Shown here in pieces: positions 10,540-24,366 of a stretch of DNA of 64,000 bases. A model generated the notes under the pieces. That model did not search any database. It was not told where the DNA came from and worked only from the letters and a program-made list of their open reading frames with translations. The stretch is from assembly GCA_036785705.1 (NCBI GenBank), contig JAWUZG010000029.1:18642501-18706500 (forward strand). The letters run 5' to 3'. Each line of letters starts with the position of its first letter. Position 1 is the first letter of the stretch. The DNA comes from Acanthornis magna (Eukaryota > Chordata > Aves > Passeriformes > Acanthizidae). The translations under genes and the position numbers were made by a program.

Positions 10540-10630
10540 AAAAAACCCTAAGAAACAAAAAGCAAAAAACCAAAAACTACAACACCCCCCAACAAACAAA
10601 CAAACCTCCCCCAAAACCAAACAGGTAAAA
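10540..10630. repeat. A/C-rich low-complexity tract
   Basis: Runs of AAAAAC, CAAACAAACAAAC and CCCCCC. This composition creates long but meaningless Gly/Phe/Cys-rich frames on the minus strand. It could be the decayed tail of a minus-strand retroposed sequence, but no parent is recognisable. Confidence 0.55.
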
Positions 10631-12117
10631 GCACATGCTCCAGGTGGGTCCTTCCCAGATTTCCTGGCACAAACAGATTCCAGTCCCAGCCAACACTGGC
10701 CAAACTCATCAAGAGCAAAAGAGACACAACCAAAGGGATGGCAGAAGGAGGAAGAGAAATCATGGCTTTCAGCAATACCACTCCAGCCAAAGAAAAAACA
10801 ATTGCAATTTAGGCAGGAAGGGTGGCCCCATGGTGGATCTCTGCACGAATAAATGCAAAAGATAATTTGAGAACTTGCCTTGCCCAAGGAGGAAGGAGTT
10901 TTGTGGCAAGATATTTCATATGGAACACAGCAATTAGACTGATTCCTGCAGTCTCCCAAGGACTCCCAGTGTGCCTAGGTATAAGTCAATTAATCTTCAA
11001 ATGTACCACCTACCCAACAGCTGTACTAAGTTACTCAGGCTTCAACTGTACCAGTAAATTGAATTGCCCTGGCCTCCAAGACAGGAGCATCGTAACTCCT
11101 GACCCATGCCTAGGAAAGGTCTGCAGTAGTTAGCATAGGTTAAAATCATGCCAAGAGCCATTCCAACAGCTTGTCAGGATAAAGATGTCATTCCAGTGCC
11201 AAGAAATGTCCTGGGCACAGCTCAGCTTGCAGGCAGTGACATGACATCACCTGACTCAAGAAGGCACACAGGCACACACTGTGCTCTGGAGAAGACACCA
11301 CTGACAAACCTGGACCACGCTGTGTGTATGGACACCGCATTTCATCCTATCCAGATCTGTAATTACTTTGTTCTCAGTATGAGACTGAGGTGCATGTGCA
11401 TGTTTAAAAATACAGAATGGCATTATTTGTGCAGCAATCCAAAAATCACTAGAGGTGTTCATAAATCAGCTCCATGAAAATCCTTCTATACTTTCTCATG
11501 CCTGCCAACCAAGCTAATTTATTTACTTAACCAGCTTTTCAAACACAAGTATTCCCAAAAAATAGACCTCTGCCTTAAAAAGGTGAAGTTCATCCAAGAC
11601 ACATGAAGTTTCATTCACCTAGGAGTGTAGCACTGGACACAAATTTTCACTGCAAGTCAGTGGCACAGTAGGAACAGAAGGTTGTAGACATTTTCCGTCT
11701 CTTCTTTTAACTAACAAAAAATTTTGGCACTCGCAAAGTCCTGAAGACAGTGATGCAACTAAATCTACTGAGAATATTTTCCTAAAACAAAATGATATCT
11801 CCATTCACATAATAGCTGGTGATTTTATTACTGTATTTAGAACAGGAAGAATTCTGGACTATCACATTTTGAACTCTAAGATACATTACTGGATACTACT
11901 AAGAACAATTCCCCACTGTATTTGGCAGGAGAGCTTTCTCCTTCTTTGTTGACATGTATTTATACTGTGGGTATACAAAAATAAATATTATAGTACAAAG
12001 AACTAAGCCAAACCAAGTTCTAAATGCACAGTAATTTCCCTGAAGCAAGAAGACTTACTAGCTTTTTCCTGTGGATGAAGGTAGCAGCTGGATTTGGGAG
12101 ACAACAAAGAGGCCACT
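10631..12117. other. No gene seen
   Basis: Unique sequence. Frames of 103 and 109 codons at 10822-11133 and 11148-11477 show no recognisable domain, and I regard them as chance. Confidence 0.45.
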
Positions 12118-12307
12118 GGGGAGGGGAGGGGAGGGGAGGGGAGGGGAGGGGAGGGGAGGGGAGGGGAGGGGAGGGGAGGGGAGGGGAGGGGAGGGGAGGG
12201 GAGGGGAGGGGAGGGGAGGGGAGGGGAGGGGAGGGGAGGGGAGGGGAGGGGAGGGGAGGGGAGGGGAGGGGAGGGGAGGGGAGGGGAGGGGAGGGGAGGG
12301 GAGGGGA
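12118..12307 (+). repeat. Perfect (GGGGA)38 pentanucleotide array
   Basis: A at every fifth base from 12122 to 12307 with GGGG between gives 38 uninterrupted units over 190 bp. The plus strand is all purine and every unit has a G4 run, so it can form G-quadruplexes, and the duplex can form triplex H-DNA. The lack of interruptions implies recent expansion, or that the assembler fixed the length from limited reads. Confidence 0.97.
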
Positions 12308-15300
12308 GAAGTTTCACATTCACAAGCAATGCCAGTTCATAACTCGTAAGCATGCTTTGGAAAATGAACTTGAATGGATATGAACCCTGAGCAACTCAAT
12401 TTAACTTTTCAGTTAGGTCTGCTTTAAGCAAGGAACTGGATCTATAAAGGACCCTTCCAGTTTAAATTACCCTGCAATTCTGACATACAAGAAGCCTTGC
12501 ATGCCACAGAAATTTGATTTCCCTGAGTAGCCTTGAAGTCATGGTTGGATGCTCCAGTGCTGACACAGTGGAAGGTTGATTTGTCCTGCAGGATCATCCC
12601 TTGACAGACTGTTTTGCATCTACAATGACTACACGTAAAAGGGAGCCTTTCAAAAGGTCACTTAGCAGAGTCTCTCTCTTCAACATGAGCACCTTCTTCA
12701 TGAACCCTGAAAGTGTTTAATACCTTCATAAGCATTGTCTTGATCACTTCTGTCAAAACCTCTCAACATTTGCCTGCATTTTCCAAAGATGCTAGTGAAA
12801 TCAAGACAGGCAAACAAGAGAGGTGGGATAATCACATACACTTTACTCCCTTAGGGAACAATCTGTGAGAAAGGGGGAGAGAAGGAAATTAAATACTAAT
12901 ACTAATTATTATTATTATTATTGTTGTACTCTTTAAATGAAGATTGTTCCAATATTAAGGGAATTCTCTTACTCTCACCAAAATTAAAGACAAAAGGGTT
13001 TCTCTGCATTGCAGTGGAGCAAAACAGGATTCTAATAAGTACATGGCTCCACCTACACTTTCTCTGAAAGAAAACCATCCTATTTTAGTATGGCATGTCC
13101 TACAATAACAGCAAGAGCAGGCTTCCCTTGCCACGTGACTGGATGTGAGAAGTCCAGAAGTCTTTTCCTCAACAAAAGAGAACAGTTGACTCAGGCAAAT
13201 TTTTTGTTATTCTGTCCATTGGTCTCCCCTCAGACAGTTCCCATGTCCCCTTCTGCACTAACAAAGGCTTAACCTGGTAAGAAGGCCAAGATCAACACTT
13301 TCACAAGAACCTCCTACATTAAGGGAAGAACCAGAAGGAGCAGGACCTTTCTCATCTTTTCCTTCCCTGCACAGACAGCCTGAAACAAGAAAGTGACCTC
13401 ACCTTGTGCTGTCCAGCCTTGGAGGCACAAGTCTTTACTACTTCACAGAGCAGCACTGGAGTTAGCAACAGTAGAAATTGTACAAAAAGGCTACTGTGTG
13501 CAAACAACCCAGAGCTTGGCAATCCACTTTTAGAGCCACCTCTGCTGTCAGTTCAGCCACAGGCCTTCTTAGGAAATAACATAGTCCAAATCTGACCTGA
13601 TTTCTTTGTGCTATCTTTTGGCCTTTCTTCCAGCGAAGAATGGGCTTGAGAGCAGGTAGTTCCTTGTCCTCTTTTCCTCTTTCTATCACATGTTCCCCAA
13701 GGCTGTATGCAGCTTCAAATACAATTGGAGAGATGACGTCCTTGACTCTTTTCTGTGCAAGAAACCAAACAGATATTTCACCTATACATATAGCTAAGCA
13801 AGTTTTTGTCTACAACAATTATATGTTCAATTAAACTAAATCATGTAATTAAATATGCAATTAAACCAGATACAACACTGCAGACAGGTTTCTCTACTTC
13901 CTTTTTCCTTCTCCTGGCCAAACAGGAATAAGCATTATAATGCACAAGATGGAAGATTAAAAACAAAAACAAACAAAAAACCCCAAAAAGTTATTCTTTT
14001 GAGATCTACTCTTCAATCCACAGAAGCAGTGGAATATTTTGCCAACCTATAAACCAAGTGGTTTTCAATAAAAATATTTTCTTAAAAAGGAAAACAAATT
14101 AGAAGGTGATTCCATTATTCCTGCAGAAGCAAAGAGCAAATAATCTTAATCTCTAGTGTTTCAAAATCCTAGACTTTTGACTGAGACCACCTCCAGTGAG
14201 CTCCACTCATTAAAAAAACAGAAAACTCCATCTTCCCTTGTTTTGCAATATCAGTGAAATGAATGGATGAGTAAAGGTACTAATGTGGCTATAAAATATG
14301 AATATAGACATGTAAAGGCAAGAGAATCCATCTTCCAGTACGTTTCTCAAAGCAAATTCACAATTCACCCTCAGCACAGTAACACTTCCAATTTGAAAAA
14401 GAAGAAAGTTTTTCAATTTCTTTATTTGCTCATTATAGGCTTCATACCAGATGTATAAATTAGTGCCATATTATTTGGCTGATAGGACAAAAGGATTGTC
14501 TTTTCTTATTGCTGGAGCCCAAGCCACAAAATTCATACCATTTGTCACAATATGCAATGCCTAAATCCAGATTGCTGTGTCAGGAAAAAGTGCTCTTTGT
14601 GCTCTGTTCAGTCCTGACTTCCAAAATCCAATTTACCAGAAAACCTAAGCACAAATGCTCTACCTTTTCATAGGCGAACATTCCTCTTAAATTTTAGTTA
14701 CTTGAAAACATAGCACGAATTCAATGCAAATGAAATTGAGGCAATAAATAAATCCCATAAGTAAGCACAGCAAATCTTCAAATGAGCCAACTCTCAACTT
14801 TGCCTTGCACTGGTTAGTGGGCTTCTTTGAACACAGCCCACCAACCACAAGAAGCAATTGAGATCCAGTGTCATTTAAATTACATCTCCCAGATGTGGGA
14901 AACCTGGGTAATAACTGGCTTTCAGACCACCCTGTTTGATTTGTTTCAAGACAACTATTCGTTGACTCCAATATGTTGACTGTCCCCAGATCTCTGAAGT
15001 CAAAGATAAGCAGCTAACCAAATTCCCAAATAATTGGTTAGTTGGATGAATAACAGCAGATATCAGGCTGAATGACATTTGCCCTCCTGCACATTGAAGT
15101 CTTCAGCCAGCCCTCAAATTCCCTACCCTAATACCAATATCTGCCAGTACCCTGAAGTTTAGACTGTACATTGCTTGGAGAGATTTGTGCTTTCTTGGAA
15201 AAGAACACTGATCAACAGACATAGCAGCAGCGGTGATAGCTTGACCTCTTCTCAGTCCCATGAAAAGTACTATTCGTGATCTGCAGCATTGTTAATCCTC

Positions 15301-15368
15301 TCAGAAGAAGAGGCACTCATGCCTGCAGCCCCTTCCACAGTTCCATCCCCAGGGCAGGAATTGTACCA
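12308..15368. other. No gene seen; minor simple repeats
   Basis: Unique sequence. Contains a short (ATT)n run at about 12904-12922 and an A-rich stretch at 13963-13990. No exon, RNA gene or LTR/CR1 terminus was recognised. The 5-bp target duplication of the next LTR begins at 15369. Confidence 0.5.
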
Positions 15369-15373
15369 TACTG

Positions 15374-16758
15374 TGTCGTGGGTTTGACCCTGGCTAAATG
15401 CCAGGCACCTACGATGTTTGCTCTCTATGCTCTCTCCTGCTGCAGCTATGCAGAGGAGAGGGAAAATTAACACAAAACACTGGACTTATGAGTTGAGATA
15501 AGATTACTGATAAGGGGACGCACGAGATTCAGGGCAAAAGCAGGCGGAAGACTTAAAGTTGCAAAAAAAGTGATTTATTAATCTAACAGAGTCGAAGGAT
15601 AAATCAGAGGTAAAAATAAGCTCTCAAGACACCGTTTCTTCACTGACCCCCCTTCCCTCTTAAGGCACCGCTTCCCAGCTCACCCCCTCCCTCCTTTCCA
15701 ACTAATCAACAACTCCCGGGCAGGGGCAGGGTGTGGGGTTTTTTCCTTAAGTCAATCCATCACAATTCTTTTACTCCAGATACTGTTTCTCTATTCGCCC
15801 CCTCCCTCCATTCAACCAACAGATCCGGGCTGGGGCAAGATATGTGGCTTTTCTTAGTCAGTCCAATGCCACAATTCTTCTGCTACAAACGGTGTTTTTC
15901 TACTCGCCCCCCTCCCTATTAAGGCCATTTCTCAGCTCACCCCCTCCCTCCTTCCTTCTAACCAACAGCTCCAGGGTGGGGGCAGGGTATGGGGGTTTTC
16001 TTTGGTCAGGGTCAGTCCATCAGGGAGAAGAGTCCTCTATTTAGCCATAGGGGTCCCTCCCACGAGAGACAGTCCTCTGCGAACTTCTTTGGCGTGGGTC
16101 CAATCTCACAAGCAGCCCCGCCCGGTTGCTGCTGTCCGAGATTCTCTCCAGGTTGCAGATTTCCAAGCCAAGGCCAGGCTGTTTCCATCCCGGGAGCAAA
16201 GCCTTTCTCTCTCCTGCAAGGCCTTTGCAACTCTCAGTCTCTGGGACTCCCACTGGATCACAGCTTCCTGCAGGCATCACCTGCTCCTCTGGCGTGGGCA
16301 CCTCCCCACTGGCTGTGGGGGGTTTCTCTCCATCCCCTGGACTCCATGGGCCGCAGGGGGACCACCTGCTTCCCCATGGTCTTCACCACGGCTGGCAGAG
16401 GGTTTTCAGCTCCGGCGCCTGGAGCATCTCCTCCCCCACCTTCTCCACTGACCTTGGTGCCTCCATGTTGTTTCCCTCACTTATTTTTACCTCCTCCTCC
16501 TCCTTCCCTGGCTAAAAAGAAGTGCGTGCTCACATTGTTTTGATTTCTTCTTAAATATGTTTTCACAGAGGCATAACTAACATCTCTAATTGACCCAGGT
16601 TTGGCCAGCAGCATGTCCATCATCTTCAGAGCCATCAGAGACTGGCTCTGCTGGACATGGTGGAGAAATTTCCAAAATCTTTGCTCAGGACATGCAGGAG
16701 CCATCTTTGTACCCCACCCTATCCACTGGCAAAAACTGGGCCAGGCAAAACTACCACA
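15374..16758 (-). mobile_element. Solo LTR, 1385 bp, minus strand
   Basis: On the plus strand it begins TGTCGTGGGTTTGACC and ends CTACCACA. Read on the minus strand it runs TGTGGTAGTTTTGCC to ACGACA, giving imperfect terminal inverted repeats of about 16 bp. Exact target duplications TACTG flank it at 15369-15373 and 16759-16763. It is the same family as the LTRs at 3486-5777: the shared CACCATGTCCAGCAGAGCC-type core, TATTTAAGAAG (minus, near 16550) and AATAAA (minus, near 15575) are all present. It carries three units of the internal minisatellite, which accounts for its length. Confidence 0.92.
15631..16020 (-). repeat. LTR-internal minisatellite, three units
   Basis: GTCARTCCA marks each unit, at about 15751, 15857 and 16011. 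Each unit also carries a CCCCCTCCCTCC run and a GGGGCAGGGTRTGGGGTTTT-like segment. Spacing is irregular (about 106 and 154 bp), so one unit is shortened. Confidence 0.75.
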
Positions 16759-16763
16759 TACTG

Positions 16764-19700
16764 AGACCACTAAATAACAACACTACAACTCACAGAAGCT
16801 GCTAGCTTTGCTCTCACAGAAAATCAAGCGTATTAACTTAAGTGAGGATTCTATCAGTCTATGAGCAGACTTTGTACACAGAGAAACAAAACTATAAAAG
16901 AGCATCCCATACAGCAACAGTCAAACACAAATCAGGCAAGTTGCCAACTAATCAAACTCTATGGAACCAACTATGTAAACACAGAGCAATTAAAATGTGT
17001 ACAGTGGGTTAAATTAAAATCCACCTATCATTTTTTTTCACTTTCTTACTGCAGTATGGCAAGAATATGTACTTATTCACGTCTTCATGTTTTAATATGA
17101 TCTTGCAGGGTTCAGTCCAATGTCCTTTAAAGTCAAAAGGTAAGTTTCCTACTGACTTTGATGAATGTTGGAGCATGCCTTTACTGTTTGCTGATGCTCT
17201 GCTTCATTTTAGTGGTGAAATTGAGACTTCTCCCTCACCACATTCCTGGGAAATACATTTCACAATCCCATCTAAGTAAGGATAAAATTATGAATGCTAC
17301 CCAGTTATTAATTTTGCCACATGTTCAGTGCCTTCTGCTCACAATCCTACAAAAATGAAGGCAACAGTCTCTGGCATTTGTCCTCAGTAAGACAGAGACA
17401 AGACAGTTCTGCCTCACAGGTACACCACAGACTGTCTGGGGTGTGAGAACGTAAAGAGAACAATTAAGAGATTGGCCAAGCATGATCTGGAGAAGAACTA
17501 TTTTAGGCTGGAAATACAACCAGTTTCTTTATCTTTCAGTCTAGCCGTATGTATCACTTCCTGTGTTGCATCATATATTGATGACACAGCTTACAGATTG
17601 CTTTTAAGAATTCCTGATTTCTAAGAGGAAGTCAAAAGATGTAATGAGGATCAGGTTTGAGATAGACTGAAAAATCCCTCAAGTCAAGGAAACTGTACAT
17701 TTTTTTGTATCAGTGGCATGACCTTAATGAACTGGATTTGCCAAGGGATATAATTTCCACAAGCAGCTTTTACATGTAATCACTGTTTGATGCCACAAGG
17801 CTGCTATGCTGAGGAAGTGGTGTAGGCTAAAGACATTTCTGAGTCCTGACAAAACATCCCTGGCAAATCATAGCATATGGACAGCACAGCTTCGTTAATT
17901 GAAAAAAAATGCTTGAAGGACACTATAACGAGCATAATATACAAGGAGTTCAAATTATGAACAGAAACAACTATGCAACTAGGGTTCAATGAGTAATAGC
18001 AATAAATACCCACTCTGTACAGACTAGATGTCATTGAGCTGGTGCAAGTTTTCATTGTGCCTGACTTAGGGTCCTGAAGGTGGGTTTGCCATCAGTAATC
18101 TTATGCTCTTACAAGCGGTGTCTCTAGGGTGGTAGGGTTTTTTCCCATCTCTCAGACCAGATTTCATTCTGGACATAAGAAATTTTTGCAATAATTTCTG
18201 CTTTTGCAGAAATCTGCTTTTGCTTTTGCAGAAATCAATACATTTAGTCCCACTAAATTACCCTTCTGCCAGTGTCCCTTCCTGCAACAGAAACAGATCT
18301 AGCCAGTTGCATCCTCTTGTCAGGATCTTTTCTCTTTTCCTGTGGGGTACATTGCATGACATCACTCTGAGTTGAAGACAAAGGTGCTTTGGCATGAATA
18401 AGCTGGGTTTTTATCGAGAGTATCACAGGATGATCCCTCATTAGTACTTAGCAAAGACAAAGAACTCAAAGTCAAGAAAGACCACACTTGTAAGAGCATG
18501 TACGAAAGCAATAAGGCACCTAGAAATGTTTCAAGACACATCATGGTCCTGAAAGCTTACCCTAGCAAATGTGATAACAAATGCTTTCTATTTCCTCTCA
18601 CAGAACAATCATCTCAAAGAAATTTTTTAATGTTGTGGTACTAACTGTACATGGCCACATATTTCTTCCCTTTTTTCCCTGACTTAGCAGAGAAGAAAGC
18701 AAGAAAGCAAAGCCTCTGCCAGATTTATGACTGTATTTCTGTTTGACTTTAGTACCAAAAAGTCCTAAAATCTGAAAAGTAATCAAAGAGCGATGATCAA
18801 ATGCCAGAACTGTGATTCTGAACATCATTTCCAATTCCTCTTGAAGATGGAGTGATGGAGTGTGATAACTGTAAGAAATAATTTATGGCACTTTTCATCG
18901 GCACAGCCTAAGGCACATCACGACAACACAGATATACAGTCCAACATCTAAAGACACACTGCCTTGGCAGGTAGCCACTGTCTTCTACAACCTTAACTTT
19001 AGGCTACCAAGAGCCCACACACATCAGGAATTCAAGCAAATTTGACAGGAACAAGACAGACAGATAGGTCAAGGGATAGGATTTATTCTACTCATGGTGA
19101 AAGTGGTTGCCAGACTGGATATCATTTCAGCTTTCTTTTGGCTCAATGCCACAGTACACTCAGGGGACTGTACATGAGCTCAGTAAATCATCACATTTAA
19201 TCCCCTTTCCTCTACAAGGTGAAAGTCTCCAGCAAGGACTCTGGAGAGTGCCAAATTCCATTTTTAATTATGGCCAATGGGCTGAGAAATAAATCAAGAT
19301 GTAAATAATCACCACAGTCTACAGTAGGAATAAAGGATGAAACATGGCCCTCTAAAAGAATGAATATGAACTAATTTTCAGCAGCATCATCTGAAGACAT
19401 ACAAATAATCATGAGGATGACTTCTACAGTTGCTTGGTAGTTTTGTTCCTGTTCATGTCCTTCTAGAGTTTCTCTTCTCTTTCTCTGTGGGGAAGTTCTC
19501 TGATCTGTCCAGCCTTTCTTCTACTCCCTCTGACTTGATCCTCAAGATATCAACCCATGCATGAATTCCAGAGCTTTTACTGAATTCAGCACAGCTTTTC
19601 AGTACTTCTGAAAATCAAGTTCTGTTGAGTTAAAAGACAGAGAATGAATTCCAGAACCTGTTTTTTAAAACACTTGACCTGAAACTTTTAGTCTAAATTA

Positions 19701-22700
19701 TTTATTTCAGGTCCAAAGTAACAAGCACTAATAACAGACCAGGAATTTTTACAGGCTTAAATACACAGAATAAATTTGACAGTCCCAATTTAACACATAA
19801 CATACTAATGTTGTAAAATGTATGAAAGACACCGTGATAATGCTAATCCAGCATACAACTTTAATCAGATCACAGGTCACTACCACGTAAGTCTTCAACT
19901 CAGTGTCAAGAGATAAACAGTTCACTGATCATTGATCTCAAAAACTAACCCAACGTCCACCAGCCTTCAGAAACAAATGTCACTACTGCCACAACCTATC
20001 AAATAAAATCTCTGCTGTAGGTCTCATACATTACAGCTTACGAACCAGTAAGATAACAGTGCCTGACTTTAAAATGAACTAACTTCTCCTGTTATCTCTG
20101 TCTCCCTCTCTAAACTGTGAGTCATCCACAGTGCAAGGTTTAAAAGCCATGCAATTGAATGAGAATATTAATTAGACAAATTGGCTTTTAACTGCAAGAC
20201 AGATTTTCATTAATTTCAAATTAATGAATGTGTTCATGACATTCTAGTACCTGAAAACTAATAAGAAGCAACTTAACTTCCCTGCCCTGTTCCTTGCAAC
20301 ACTTACCAACTCCAGGTTTAGATTACTTGGTGTCAAGTCCCAGTGCAAGTTAAGATTTCAGCCTTCTACTAAGCAAAACAGTAACAACCTCTGTCCTTGC
20401 AAGAGCTTTCCTCTGTCTTCTGCTTATTTTGATAAAGATATTCTAGTACTTGTAATAGTTATTTCGGTCTGGCATAATTTTAGAGTTGATGTCTCCCCAC
20501 TGCAAAGGCATACAAAACACAGTCATGACAAAATCAGCTATAAAAGACCTAGCTTCCATTCCACACACAAGTTGGGGATTTTTTAATACATATATTTTTA
20601 AAGTTTTTAAGACGTTACTGTGGTTAAAGGGGAACAAAACCCAACTGCAAACTCTTTTCCAGAGAAGAGGCAGAACTAAAAGTTTACATGATTGGTAAAA
20701 GCTCATTCACAAAATTACTGGTACTTTTTTGTCAAATTAATATTATATGAAGGCAATAAGAGCCTTGATGATTCAATCATTTATGCTACTGTTTTAAGAT
20801 CTTGTCACAACTACAATTCAACAAGCAGGTGAACAGTCTTCATTGCTAAACTTCAACTATTACAAGACTTCTGAAGAATCTCAAAGTTTAGAACAGGAAA
20901 AAAAAATGCTAAATATTTGCAGGGTGTCACATGCCCCAATGTTATTCAGGGTCAGCATTCGAAAGAATGGGAGTGCTTTCTTTATCCTCTTCCTAAATAC
21001 TTTGCTCCAGCACACAACTGTTTCCATTAGGTCAGCAACTCCTCTTTGTGCACACACACTGATAATTGCAAAGATGTTCTGGGAAAGAAGAAAGCAAATC
21101 CTATCTAGCTAAATAAACACCAGGTGCCTGGGAACCTGCGCGCATTGAGAGAACACCCTGAGACACTGAATGAAGAGCTGGAAGTCAAAACCCAAGCTGA
21201 GAACAGTCTCACTGTGAGTCTAAGTGCTCACTATCCTTGTGCATCTAGATTTCCACTATCAGCTGGTGAGTAATAAAGGTATTACTGATGTGGGCATAGG
21301 AGATATTGCAATCAACAGTGCCAATATTCCATGTCAAAGGTTACAAAGGCTTAGCAATAATATACTAGGGGTAATCCTTTCATGATAATCAGTAAGTGCC
21401 TGCCATCCAAATTCGATACTATGTATTAGTGATCTCAGATCTTGATTTTCCAGCTTAGAACTAAAATGCATTATGACAATATAGTTTCACATTCTATTTA
21501 TACATTTGAATGTCAGCTCTTTCACTGAATCTACTGTTTTCAGTTATGTTTTCATTATCCATTTCCTTTCTCTCTTTTATAGTTCACTTTCAGTGTTTCA
21601 TTGGGGTTTTTTAGACGAAAAATACAGAAAATTCCTTGACTATCTAAACTCACATTACTCCCCTCTGAAGAAAACAGACCTGCTGGGCTAAAACACCCAG
21701 CTTTTCCTGGTACCAGGTAAAGCACAACCAATCTCTGCAATATATGACAAGATACCTGCAATACTGACAATACAAAAATATAAACCCTTAGAAAGCCCAG
21801 GAGCTGATGGATATTTATAAAATGAAGATGTGAACTTAGGTGAGCAAATAGAACCCAAGAAGGGAGAACAGGGGTAACAATTAAAACTTTTATTTTATTC
21901 TCTTTCTGGAAATAGAATCTATTTCAGCAGGAATAATATATAGAATAGAGACAATAATTAAATCCAGACTCTTCCTGCACAGATGTAATCCTATCATATA
22001 CTTGTTTTTTTCACTGGAGTTTCCACATTTCATATTCTGCTGATAGGACATTTTATCAAAACAAAATTTTAAAGAAATTTCCTTTAAAGGTGTCTTAAAC
22101 TGCACTGAGTGCAGAATAAGAGTTAGTACAACTACCTGTTTCCTTTTAATACAGCATTTCCCTCCAAACCTGATCAAGAAGTCAAACACAGGGGGCTGTG
22201 TATGAAGCTGTTAGAGGAGAAGAAGTTTAAGAACCTTGGCCTCTGAGTCATCATATATAGTAACAGGTCTGCTAAAAGATCAACATGCCAATGGACCTGG
22301 GAAAGTGTTGTTAACTTGGTTCATTTTAGCATTCATATACTGTATTTGCCTGTTCACTCTCATTTTCTTCCTGTACTGTACCTGCTCGTTCACTGTCTTG
22401 CTTTCTTCCTATATACATCTGGATAAAACCAGCTGTATGTCATCCAACAAACTTCCAGTGCAAAATCTCCCACACAAACTATCCTCAGAGCCAAGGACTG
22501 GGGTGAGGGCTGACTCGTCCAGCCCCTTCCTGAGGCCATAGCCCGCAGGGGTGGTCAGGAGCCCTCCTTGCTGGACCTATGTCCCTTTTGCTGTGTGTGG
22601 TAGCTCAGACTGAAGGCATGAGGCAGCTCAGCAGCTGATGACGGCTGTTTGATTGACACTGAATGGCACTGTGCCCCTCAGTCTTTGCCTGATTTCTACC

Positions 22701-23164
22701 TGCTTCTTCACAACCATGAGTAACCCCCTGACCTACTCTGTAAGAGAAAGCAGCCATCCTTCCCTCATTCCCTTCTTCTCTTGATGGTTTTTCTTCTTTC
22801 TCTTGAAAAAAAATAAGGCAGAAGCACCTTTCTGGGCACATTTTAAGAGCCAACAGCAAAGCAACCAAAAGGCTTCTCCCAGAATCTCTGTAGAGGACAC
22901 AGGAAGGAGAAGGACATGCTTTTCTCCTCAGTGTTTCCCACTAGCCATCCCACAAAGTGGTTGACTAAATGCCTGCTCCCTTTTGAAGGTGCCTGTCATT
23001 TCTCAGGGAAAATAACCATCTAAGACATGCTTATATGAATTGAGACAGGATTCCCCACTCCTTCACGCACATGAGTCCATCATGGTTTAAGAATGGTATT
23101 CCCCAATTTAGTGTTCCCACTGAATCACTCCAAACCATGCACTGCTTGCTTACTCCCCTCTTCC
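16764..23164. other. No gene seen
   Basis: 6.4 kb of unique AT-rich DNA. All frames are short. A 24-base imperfect direct repeat around CTTTTGCAGAAATC lies at 18196-18236. A TAATTA/ATTAAT-rich patch at about 20150-20240 has the look of a conserved non-coding element, but that cannot be tested here. No repeats of known type were recognised. Confidence 0.45.
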
Positions 23165-23515
23165 TCTCCTTCTCCCTCCTGCAGTGGGCTGGAGAGGAGA
23201 ATCCAAAGAGGCCCAAAAGAGCTGAGATAAGAACAATTTACTGGAAAGAGCAATGAAATAAGACAATGAACAGTAACAGCGACAATACAAATATGTACAA
23301 GAAAGAGGAGAATGATTCACATGTTCACCACAAGGAAAACCCCCAACAATACCTAACCACTCCCTCCACCACACTATGTGACTCAGAAAAGGTACCCCTT
23401 TCCCTGTTTCTGGAAAATTACATGAGGTGGTATAAAACAACCTCCAGGTTCCAGCCTGGCCACTGCCAAAATTAACACTGTCCTAGATGGTACCAGAACA
23501 GGGTCCTGGGGCACA
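23165..23515 (-). mobile_element. Probable LTR remnant, minus strand
   Basis: The sequence around AAGAGGCCCAAAAGAGCTGAG, the following ACAATTTACTGGAAAGAGCAATG and the GATTCACATGTTCACCAC segment match, from memory, the U3-R-U5 core of a common avian ERV LTR lying in reverse orientation. On the minus strand CCAGTAAATTGTT would be a degenerate polyadenylation region. I could not place TG/CA termini or a target duplication, so the boundaries are approximate. Confidence 0.45.
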
Positions 23516-24361
23516 TTTTATCTCACACTGTCTTAAAGTACATCTATGTCATATCCAGCAGATCACCTTGTTATCAGTAGGTCAAACATCTATGGACGAG
23601 ATTATCCTGTTACATTCCCTAGAATTGCAGTGAATTTGTTTGAGAAAAGCATCAGTCTGTACCAACTGACAGATGTCCAGATGCCACTTTTGTTCCAGCC
23701 CTGGTATCTCAAATGGTCCAGGTGACTAAAGATCTGCTAGAAGAGTCAAGAGGCAGTGGACAGAAAGGCTGGATGGCTCTGAAACATCACAATGGCAGTG
23801 AAAAACATATTTTGACGGATACTTCATTTTAACAATTTTTTATCTGAATTGAAGGGCTGACGAAGTGCTGTTATGATTCTTTCAATGTTATTGGTACAAA
23901 AAACATTTCATCAATACAGCTTTATAAGAAATACATATATGAGACAAGGAAACATTCTAGTTAAACTCAGTTTTCTATTAAAAAATGCATAGGGAAAAAA
24001 GTAGCATTGTGCCAGGACTGCAAGCAAGCAGAATCATCCTGAATAGAAGAGGATAGATAGACATGAAAGAAGGTTAACATCAACATTTTTACTGACAGTT
24101 AATTCAGTCAAGTAGAGGTGACAGAAATGGTCCTTGTCACTCTTGCAAAGAAAACAACATACTATTCAGCATGCCTTCCTGTCTGCATGCATCTGAGAGG
24201 TGAAGTACATAAGAAGAATGATGTTCATATACTTTCATTTACAAACCACAGAGATGAGAACAGACTACTTATGAAATCTGGAGGTATTTACACACAAAAC
24301 CAGAAATCCTTCTTTTGCAAACAGGAGAATAGATAGCACACAATGGGAACCTGGGAGGAAT
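23516..24361. other. No gene seen
   Basis: Unique sequence between two LTRs. No coding or structural signal was recognised. Confidence 0.45.
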
Positions 24362-24366
24362 GTTGC

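Noticed and set aside
10534..10959. Minus-strand frame of 141 codons rich in Gly, Phe and Cys
   Set aside because: It reads through an A/C-rich low-complexity tract and shows no domain; the unusual residues follow from the base composition.
12003..12383. Open frames on both strands of 82-119 codons through the GGGGA array
   Set aside because: A pentanucleotide repeat without stop codons is open in several frames. The Gly-Glu-Arg or Pro-Leu-Ser repeats are artefacts of composition.
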